Shown piece by piece: positions 7,612 through 12,227 of a DNA stretch of 12,227 nt. The notes beneath the pieces are model-generated. The model saw only the letters and a list, made by a program, of their open reading frames with translations, was not told where the DNA came from and did no database searches. The stretch covers positions 757,428-769,654 of the forward strand of contig MU646310.1 of NCBI GenBank assembly GCA_026770585.1, written 5' to 3'. This DNA is from Baffinella frigidus (lineage: Eukaryota; Cryptophyceae; Cryptomonadales; Baffinellaceae). Position numbers and translations under genes: made by a program. The stretch's first letter is position 1. Every line of letters starts with the position of its first letter.

Positions 7612-7733
7612 CAGGGGTACCTCGCTCATAAGAAACAGAACCCCCCCCTAGGACCATCACAGGGCCATAGGCATAGGCCTACTGTAGGGTCCTAGCTAGG
7701 GGCGCGCGGTTTCTTATGAGCGAGGTACCCCTG
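7612..7733. mobile_element. TA-type MITE, 122 bp
   Basis: The left end CAGGGGTACCTCGCTCATAA and the right end are near-perfect inverted repeats of about 25 bp. TA flanks both sides (7610-7611 and 7734-7735). The interior is C-rich then G-rich with paired CCTAGG motifs, so the whole unit folds back. It lies about 200 bp past the stop codon of the spliced gene, possibly in its 3' flank. Confidence 0.95.
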
Positions 7734-7776
7734 TACACGAAATGGTTTGGGTTCATTCGTGTGGCGGATCTTCAGT

Positions 7777-7892
7777 ACAGGGGTTGCTCCTTGTCTGGAC
7801 ACGCACCGCCCCTAGGGTGGTCCTATGCTGCTAGGCACAGCCCTACGGTAGGACCCTAGGGCGGTGTGTGCCCTTAATTTCGAGTAGCCCTT
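7777..7892. mobile_element. Diverged relative of the TA-type MITE
   Basis: The core has strong inverted repeats (about 7798-7818 and 7852-7872, around CACACACCGCCCTAGGG). The interior ACAGCCCTACGGTAGGACC is of the same kind as the TA-type family. Outside the core, a left end TACAGGGGTTGCTC and a right end ...GAGTAGCCCTT fit decayed family ends. Boundaries are approximate. Confidence 0.65.
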
Positions 7893-7960
7893 CGACCCGT
7901 CTTGGAGTCAAACACGGCCTCCTCGGGAGGGAATACACGCATTTTTTCTCTACACAGGTA

Positions 7961-8081
7961 CATAGGTACCTCGCTCATAAGAAACCGCCCCCCCCCTAGT
8001 ACCCTACAGTAGGACCATGCCTAGGTTCCTATGGTGGTCCTAGAGGGGGGGGGGCAGTTTCTCATGAGCGAGGTACCCCTG
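7961..8081. mobile_element. TA-type MITE, 121 bp
   Basis: Same ends as the element at 7612, with two changes in the first six bases of the left end (CATAGG for CAGGGG). TA flanks both sides (7959-7960 and 8082-8083). The interior holds CCCTACAGTAGGACCATGCC, the site hit by a relative in the copy at 8892. Confidence 0.94.
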
Positions 8082-8104
8082 TATGCCAAGTGTTCCCGGA
8101 TGAG

Positions 8105-8288
8105 ATTGTGAGGACCCCCTTAAACCCCAACTCCTCAATCCTACATGTAGACCCGACACCCGATTTCCCAACCCCTGAACCCGAGTTCCTAACCCGCGCT
8201 CCCTTGATTTGAACCCCTTGCTTTGGGACATGTGTGGTGAACATGTGGGGTTATTTGAGGGAACCCTCAATCCTAACCCCTCAACCCT
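8105..8288 (-). repeat. Degenerate telomere-like tract on the opposite strand
   Basis: C-rich segments such as CCTTAAACCCC, AATCCTAACCCCTCAACCCTA and TTTCCCAACCCCTGAACCC recur with irregular spacing. They resemble decayed CCCTAAA repeats, the complement of the tract at 4392. Decay is heavy and a simple C-rich low-complexity origin is possible. Confidence 0.5.
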
Positions 8289-8289
8289 A

Positions 8290-8401
8290 CAGGGGTACCT
8301 CGCTCATAAGAAAACGCTTCCCCCTAGGGACCCCCATAGGGCCCTACATGTACTGTAGGGTCCTAGGGGGGGGGCGTTTTCTTATGAGCGAGGTACCCCT
8401 G
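8290..8401. mobile_element. TA-type MITE, 112 bp
   Basis: Near-perfect end repeats with the GAAAAC variant of the arm. TA precedes the left end (8288-8289), while CA follows the right end, most simply a mutated duplication. It was inserted at the edge of the degenerate telomere-like tract. Confidence 0.94.
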
Positions 8402-8550
8402 CAGGTTCCTGACAAACTCCACTCGTACATAAGGTACCACAATACAAGATACTCAACCAAAACTGAGGTGAGGGCCGTAATAAACCAAGGACCGCACACC
8501 GACCGCCGTTTTACGGTGCCGTGGTCGGAGTCCCCAATCATACCCTACTA

Positions 8551-8659
8551 CAGGGGTACCTCGATTACAAGAAACACCCACCCCCCTAGGACCACCATAG
8601 GACCCTAGGCATAGCCCTACTGTAGGGGGGCGCGGTTTCTTATGAGCGAGGTACCCCTG
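8551..8659. mobile_element. TA-type MITE, 109 bp
   Basis: TA flanks both sides (8549-8550 and 8660-8661). The left arm has changes (CCTCGATTACAAGAAAC) while the right arm is intact. The interior is shorter than in other copies. Confidence 0.93.
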
Positions 8660-8774
8660 TACACACAATCCCTCCGGTCGAGAACGTATGTATTGCGTGC
8701 CGTGCGAGTAGACCCTGGATTTCCACGGGGAAAATGGCAAAAGGGGTGTAACTCCAGCAAATTTACATGTCAAT

Positions 8775-8880
8775 TATAAAATTAGTACCAGAAAGTAGTC
8801 ACGTCCATAGGAGGAATTAACGAATTATTTGAAGATTTTGTTCTATGCAAATCCGTCGGAATCCGACGGAAACCCCACAG
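8775..8880 (+). repeat. Fragment with family-X-like motifs and a perfect palindrome
   Basis: ATTAGTACCAG (8781-8791) and GTCACGTCC (8798-8806) resemble family X. Further on, TCCGTCGGAATCCGACGGA (8852-8870) is a perfect 9-bp inverted repeat around a single base, followed by AACCCC. The segment around 6289-6303 has a similar layout with a different stem sequence. Confidence 0.55.
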
Positions 8881-8891
8881 AAAGGGTGGTG

Positions 8892-9126
8892 CAGGGGTAC
8901 CTCGCTCATGAGAAACCGCCCCCCCCTAGGACCCTACAGGGGTACCTCGCTCATAAGAAAACGTCCCCCCCTAGGACCCTACAGTAGGACCATGCCTAGG
9001 GCCCTATGGTTGTCCTAGGGGGTTGGCGTTTTCTTGTCGGCGAGGTACCCCTGTACAGGAGGGCTATGCCTAGGGCCCTGAGGTGGTCCTAGGGGGTGGG
9101 CGTTTCTTATGAGCGAGGTACTTCTG
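8892..9126. mobile_element. TA-type MITE interrupted by a relative
   Basis: The outer element runs 8892-8936 and resumes at 9056-9126. Its left end is preceded by TG rather than TA, and its right end is followed by TA (9127-9128). The break falls at the TA of the interior motif ACCCTACAG, which is intact in other copies. TA is found on both sides of the inserted unit, which shows directly that TA is the target duplication. Confidence 0.93.
8937..9053. mobile_element. TA-type MITE nested inside another copy, 117 bp
   Basis: A complete element with both ends (the right arm carries TTGTCGGCGAGG changes) inserted in the older copy at 8892-9126. TA lies on each side (8935-8936 and 9054-9055). Confidence 0.95.
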
Positions 9127-9128
9127 TA

Positions 9129-9748
9129 GGTGTATTTCCCCCGGTGAATCCGCCGGCCATGGACAGCCCAGAGAATCCTATCCTTGGAGAGGGGGTCTTA
9201 AAGGACCCCCTACAGGTCCTCGGCAGGTCCTAGGGCCCTACGGTAGGGCGTATGAGCCTACTCGCCACTTGAGGGATATATCCACCGCCGTGTAGCTTCG
9301 TAGAGCGCGAACCGTGATGTAATAACACGTTAATAGGGTAACGGCCTGAAAATGGGGTAGTTAGGCCTACGGCATTGCCTAGGACTTCCTACCGTAGGCC
9401 GAGACTTTTTGGTCCTAGGATCCCTCGGCCTATAAAAGTGCTACGGAGAAGATGGAGAGGCCTTGAGCTGAGAAACGAACGTCCTGCGGGGGCCACGCCA
9501 GGTCAGAAGTCGAAATTTCAACGTTTTCATTTTACCACACGATCTAGAAGTAAAGTTGATTCTACCCGAGAAAAACGCCAAAAGTGTTGGGAATTGGAGC
9601 TGTTTGCTGGCGGAGTTTTAAAAATCTGTACCACGATAAGCCATCTAAACACTTTTAGCGCGAACGAGTGTGTGTGAAAATCCCACTTCTGCCCTGGCGC
9701 GGCGGGGTCCAAGTTTAGTACGGGGCACGTCCCATAAATACACTCTGC
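9129..9748. other. No clear gene; relics of repeat interiors
   Basis: The first part (about 9181-9260) holds CCTACAGGTCC and GGTCCTAGGGCCCTACGGTAGGG motifs like the TA-type MITE interior, without recognisable ends. A TATAAAA lies at 9431-9437 beside CCTACCGTAGG, the same combination as at 10457. The stretch 9500-9700 is AT-richer, with an open frame whose Arg/Lys-rich product shows no domain. I see no supported gene. Confidence 0.45.
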
Positions 9749-9805
9749 AACGATTCTTGAGGCCTACCCCTCGAGTGTACGACACCGCCTCCCCCTAGGA
9801 CCCTA

Positions 9806-9895
9806 CAGGGGTACCTCACTCATCAGAAACCAACCCCCCCTAGGACCCTACAGGGGTACCTCACTCATAAGAAACCAACCCCCCCTAGGACCCTG
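9806..9895 (+). repeat. Tandem left-end halves of the TA-type MITE, 45-bp period
   Basis: Two successive 45-bp units begin at 9806 and 9851 with CAGGGGTACCTCACTCAT and end CCTAGGACCCTA or CCTAGGACCCTG. The third left end (9896) belongs to the complete copy. All three share the CTCACT variant where other copies have CTCGCT, which favours local tandem duplication over independent insertion. Confidence 0.88.
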
Positions 9896-10014
9896 CATGG
9901 GTACCTCACTCATAAGAAACGAAACCCCCCTAGGGCCCTGCAGTAGGGCTATGCCCAGGGGCCTATGGTGGTCCTAGGAGGAGGGGGGCGTTTCTTATGA
10001 GCGAGGTACTCATG
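9896..10014. mobile_element. TA-type MITE, 119 bp, third unit of the tandem series
   Basis: The left end is CATGGGTACCTCACTCATAA and the right end is TTTCTTATGAGCGAGGTACT followed by CATG. TA follows at 10015-10016, and TG precedes (9894-9895). Confidence 0.9.
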
Positions 10015-10076
10015 TAACGTATGCTGGCACCTGAGGCTCTGAGGCGGTCCCTGGAGGGGCGCATTTTCCTACAATC

Positions 10077-10245
10077 TCTTCGCGTCCCCAAATACAACAT
10101 GTTGTTGGGAACTCCGACATCTGGTCCAAATTTTAAAACTCGGGGCTTTTTAAATATCGAATTGGAGTTTTAAAGTCCCGAGTTTTATTAGTTGTACTAG
10201 AACTTCGGAGTTCCCAACAATACATTGTATTTGGGGACGCGAAGA
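10077..10245. mobile_element. Fold-back element, 169 bp, AATC target duplication
   Basis: The 41-nt inverted ends (10077-10117 and 10205-10245) start TCTTCGCGTCCCCAAATACA and have few mismatches. A second inner inverted pair around AAAACTCGGG lets most of the unit fold. AATC lies on both sides (10073-10076 and 10246-10249), read as a 4-bp target duplication. Apart from the leading TC, its ends do not resemble the MITE at 241-384, yet the duplicated bases are the same. Confidence 0.93.
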
Positions 10246-10307
10246 AATCGAGGAAAGGGTGGACCCCCTGCGCTAATTCCGGCGTCAACCTTACTCCGGG
10301 CATGCTA

Positions 10308-10393
10308 ATGCCACAAGCTAACGTCAAACGTCGTAGGAGGAGGGGGGGTTCCTACCGTAGGCTAAAGGGCCCGCTGGCGTTAGCTTCTGGCAT
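10308..10393. repeat. Inverted repeat around a G-rich motif
   Basis: ATGCCACAAGCTAACG (10308-10323) is complementary to 10378-10393 at 15 of 16 positions. The enclosed segment carries GTCGTAGGAGG...CCTACCGTAGG. Its right arm reappears in part at about 10518-10530. Confidence 0.7.
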
Positions 10394-10535
10394 TTCTGAT
10401 GCTGCTGCTGCTCCTCGCACGATGAGGGCTCCTACGATGTTTAAAACAAAAAGGTCTATAAAAGTCGTAGGAGGGGGGGCTCCTACCGTAGGTAATCCGT
10501 AGGCTCTAAGTACCTCGCTGGCGTTAGCTTTTCAG
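10330..10535 (+). repeat. Direct repeat pair with G-rich motif and GGCGTTAGCTT
   Basis: GTCGTAGGAGG-GGGGGG-TCCTACCGTAGG occurs at 10330-10361 and 10464-10492. Each copy is followed at some distance by CGCTGGCGTTAGCTT (10372-10386 and about 10516-10530). A TATAAAA (10457-10463) directly precedes the second copy. The motif resembles the interior of the TA-type MITEs (CCTACGGTAGG) but lacks their ends. Confidence 0.7.
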
Positions 10536-10925
10536 ATGAATGCCGCAGGGTGCTGCGGCACGCAATACTGAAGGGTTGTTGCCCGATCGTTTCTATGCGA
10601 CCGGGCAACAACCTTCTTGTTTCCCGATGTCCTTCACATGTGTTTGCCGCTGGCGTTTTGTACCGCAGAGCCGCCGGATTTCGGGCGACTTCTCGTACAA
10701 ATCCCCGAAAAGCGGAAAAAATCCGCAACCAAAAGTCAATCGTTTCCTTGAGAGAATGTTCGGCCGCGGCAAAATCACTTGGAACGCGTTAGTGCCCTGC
10801 GTCTCGACCATCTCCCCCCACCTAGCGTGAGCCGTCGATTTACCAACTTACTAAAACTCGCCTTTCCCCGAAAGGGCACCGGCAAATGAAGCAGGGTGCG
10901 GGACGCCGGAACTAGGTTGACGTCG
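10536..10925. other. No clear gene; two small hairpins
   Basis: TGCCGCAGggtgCTGCGGCA (10541-10560) is a perfect 8-bp stem. GGTTGTTGCCCG (10574-10585) pairs with CGGGCAACAACC (10602-10613). The overlapping open frames on both strands have no domain-like content and no reliable coding signal. Neither hairpin has a U-tract or gene context that would make it a terminator. Confidence 0.45.
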
Positions 10926-11020
10926 GAATTAGGGTGTCCACCCTTATTAAGAAAGGTCTCTTATAGGGTGACCACCCTTATTAAGAAAGATTAGGGTGAC
11001 CACCCTTATTAAGAAAGGGC
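10926..11020 (+). repeat. Minisatellite, about 29-32 bp unit
   Basis: Three units contain TTAGGGTGNCCACCCTTATT followed by AAGAAAG, starting near 10929, 10961 and 10990. Each unit holds the palindrome AGGGTGNCCACCCT. Confidence 0.9.
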
Positions 11021-11049
11021 TAATCCCGTCCCGGGGAGCGATCGGTTAC

Positions 11050-11132
11050 CTTATAGGACGTGACAAGGATTTTAAATAGTACCAGAATTGCGACTCTTGG
11101 TACTATTCAAAATCCTTGTCACGTCCTATAAG
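11050..11132. repeat. Near-perfect 36-bp hairpin
   Basis: Arms 11050-11085 and 11097-11132 are complementary apart from about two positions, with an 11-nt loop. The arm starts CTTATAGGACGTGACAAGG and ends TAGTACCAG. It shares TAGTACCAG and GTCACG-type words with family X. It may be a very short fold-back element or a small-RNA precursor. No target duplication is clear. Confidence 0.92.
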
Positions 11133-11244
11133 TCCCTTTTCAAAACGGGGAAACGGGGAAACCGTACGTCCAAAACGGACAACAATTACCGCAAACGCTC
11201 TACCAACAGTTTCCGATCTTTGACCACGTACATCGTGGGGAGGG

Positions 11245-11566
11245 ACCCCTGAAATAAGGGTGTCCATCCGTACCCCTGAAATAAGGTCTACCCTTACCCC
11301 TGAAGTAAGGAATTAGGGTGTCCACCCGTACTCCTGGAATTTCATCTCGAAAGATAACTGAACCAGTTCCCTAATTAGCGGTTTCATTTTACTTAGGAGG
11401 CCTAGTTAAATTTACTATGCCCTGACTAATTTCTCCTATGCAACCTCCTGTTGAAAAGGAACTGATTCGGTTATCTTCCGAGATGAAATTAGAGTGTTGG
11501 TCCTTACTCCTCAAATAAGGGTGTCCACCCTCACCCCTCAAACTAGGGTGTCCTCCCGTACCCATC
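11245..11566 (+). repeat. Minisatellite interrupted by a MITE
   Basis: Units of the form ACCCCTGAAATAAGGGTGTCC with ACCCGT repeat irregularly from 11245 to 11341 and resume after the MITE at 11491-11566. The shared AGGGTGTCCACCC links it to the minisatellite at 10926. Confidence 0.85.
11342..11486 (-). mobile_element. MITE, family 1 copy B, 145 bp, AATT target duplication
   Basis: This is the reverse-complement copy of the element at 241-384, with the same inverted ends (TCATCTCGAAAGATAACTGA) and a matching interior. AATT flanks both sides (11338-11341 and 11487-11490). Removing it together with one AATT joins ...CTGG to AATTAGAGTG, which matches the repeat unit around it (GGAATTAGGGTG). The pre-insertion site can therefore be read from the neighbouring units. 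Confidence 0.95.
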
Positions 11567-11668
11567 TGGTAGGAGGTGGAGTTAGAACCCATCTGGAAAA
11601 TGCTCGTATGAGTGGCCGACACGGGGTACAGTAGCGGCGCAATGCGCAGCATGTGCGGCGATGACGCT

Positions 11669-11930
11669 GGTTGTCTGGCAATAAATTATCAATCTCTGCA
11701 CTGCCTCGGCCGTGCACGCTGAGCCACTCGAGGCTGGAAGTGGGACCCTTTTAAATGTGGGGTTGTTACATTTAGTACCAGTCACGGGCAGGTTGGGTCA
11801 CGTAGCTGGGGGAATTCCCCCTGATACGTGACCAAACGACCCTATTTGTGTGAAAATTACTACACAGCGGTCCACTTGTAAAGGACTTGGAAAGTCGAAG
11901 TTGTTTGGCAATGAATGATCAACCTCTCTG
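11669..11930 (+). repeat. Direct repeats of about 31 bp flanking family X copy 3
   Basis: GTTGTCTGGCAATAAATTATC (about 11669-11700) recurs as GTTGTTTGGCAATGAATGATC (11900-11930), continuing into similar AAYCTCT sequence. The pair brackets the family X copy almost exactly on its right side and about 23 bp away on its left side. Confidence 0.75.
11723..11899 (+). repeat. Dispersed element family X, copy 3
   Basis: It begins GCCACTCGAGGCTGGAAG, contains ATTTAGTACCAGTCACGGGC and a 38-nt hairpin region (11796-11833: GGTCACGTA...GGGGGAATTCCCCC...TACGTGACC), and ends near GGACTTGGAAAGTCGAAG. Confidence 0.85.
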
Positions 11931-11944
11931 GAAAGCAGGGTCTA

Positions 11945-12090
11945 GCTCTGTCCCACTTGAATTTGGGATATCCATTATTTTGCCCCCCCCGAAATTTTAC
12001 AGGTGAATTTCACGGGGGGTGTCAAAATTTTCCTGTGAAATTTCGGGAGGAGCGAAATAATGGCGAGCCCAAATCCAAGTGGGACAGAGC
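11945..12090. mobile_element. Fold-back element, about 146 bp
   Basis: The ends are inverted repeats (GCTCTGTCCCACTTGAATTT and its near complement ...AAGTGGGACAGAGC), with a second inner pair (CCCGAAATTTTACAGG against CCTGTGAAATTTCGGG). The unit folds almost end to end. No target duplication is clear. Confidence 0.9.
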
Positions 12091-12161
12091 AAGCGGGTGG
12101 GTGAGGTACCCGAGTCGCGTGGACACGTGGCTGAGCTGCGTCTGAAGGGCCAACACCTGTG

Positions 12162-12227
12162 TTTAGGGGTTAGGGTTTGGGGTGTGGGGTTTGGGGTTTG
12201 GGGTTTAGGGCTTGAGGTGTGGGGTTT
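12162..12227 (+). repeat. Interstitial telomere-like tract, truncated by window end
   Basis: Degenerate TTTAGGG and TTTGGGG units run to the last base, in the same direction as the tract at 4392. The total length is unknown. Confidence 0.88.

Larger units (their letters stand above)
9750..10270. mobile_element. Old TA-type MITE shell enclosing younger insertions
   Basis: A decayed left arm (about 9750-9805, including CCTCGAGTGTACGACACCGCC then CCTAGGACCCTA) and a decayed right half (about 10017-10076, then 10250-10270) frame the tandem left ends, the complete copy ending at 10014 and the unrelated element at 10077-10245. Removing the inserts gives an order that fits one old family member. 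Its outer ends are approximate. Confidence 0.6.

Noticed and set aside
7610-7735. hAT-type element, because the ends begin CAGGGG
   Set aside because: hAT insertions duplicate 8 bp. The nested copy at 8937 shows only TA duplicated.
9375-9677. Plus-strand open frame of about 100 codons with a basic product
   Set aside because: No domain, no codon bias like the supported gene, and the first part derives from MITE-interior-like sequence.
10541-10613. Rho-independent terminators
   Set aside because: The hairpins lack a following U-tract and the context is eukaryotic, with no gene ending here.
10540-10830. Three overlapping open frames on both strands
   Set aside because: Equal openness on both strands with hairpins inside, and no coding signal.
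11669-11930. Small LTR retrotransposon bounded by the 31-bp direct repeats
   Set aside because: The repeats are far too short for LTRs, lack TG...CA ends, and the interior is a family X copy with no primer site or coding sequence.
11915-12145. Plus-strand open frame of 76 codons
   Set aside because: It lies almost entirely within the fold-back element at 11945-12090.

Overview
The window looks like eukaryotic nuclear DNA, most likely from an alga or another protist. The evidence is spliceosomal GT-AG introns with in-frame exon joins, long degenerate TTTAGGG-type telomere-like tracts lying internally, microsatellites, and a dense load of short fold-back (MITE-like) elements and dispersed repeats. 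No bacterial operon, Shine-Dalgarno context, CRISPR, tRNA or rRNA was seen. TTTAGGG repeats occur in plants, green algae, dinoflagellates and some other protists, so the species cannot be fixed from this alone.

Protein coding is sparse. (1) A GC-rich open stretch on the minus strand (about 2072 to 945, open as far as 711) encodes an Ala/Glu/Arg-rich coiled-coil protein. It lacks its own start codon and is probably an internal or 3' exon region. (2) A compact spliced gene on the plus strand (6724-7402; 3 exons in my model) encodes a small Gly/Ala-rich protein of about 115 residues that I do not recognise. (3) A twice-repeated motif on the minus strand (5585-5865) is better conserved as protein than as DNA and may be a decayed or exonic domain pair.

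The rest is repeats. 1-181: GATA/GA/GT microsatellite. 241-384 and 11342-11486: two copies, in opposite orientation, of a 144/145-bp MITE with clean 4-bp target duplications (AATC and AATT). 563-704, 2664-2819, 11050-11132 and 11945-12090: unrelated fold-back elements. 2989-4898: seven copies of a directional repeat that all end in an ACCTAAAGG-type tail, resembling a SINE or short retroposon. 3878-4062, 4214-4378 and 11723-11899: a third dispersed family carrying a palindrome whose arms differ between copies yet stay complementary. 4392-4725 and 12162-12227: interstitial telomere-like repeats, with a degenerate opposite-strand tract at about 8105-8288. 7612-10270: a nest of one MITE family (ends begin CAGGGGTACC, TA target duplication), including elements inserted in their own relatives and a 45-bp tandem series of left ends. 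10077-10245: a different fold-back element, again with a 4-bp AATC duplication, which interrupts the oldest TA-type element. 10926-11566: a minisatellite region split by the MITE at 11342.

The most notable signals are the shared AATC/AATT 4-bp target duplications of two otherwise unrelated MITE families, the layered self-insertion record of the TA family, the tailed retroposon-like family, and the covarying palindromes. I see no complete transposase or reverse transcriptase, so every mobile element here would be non-autonomous.
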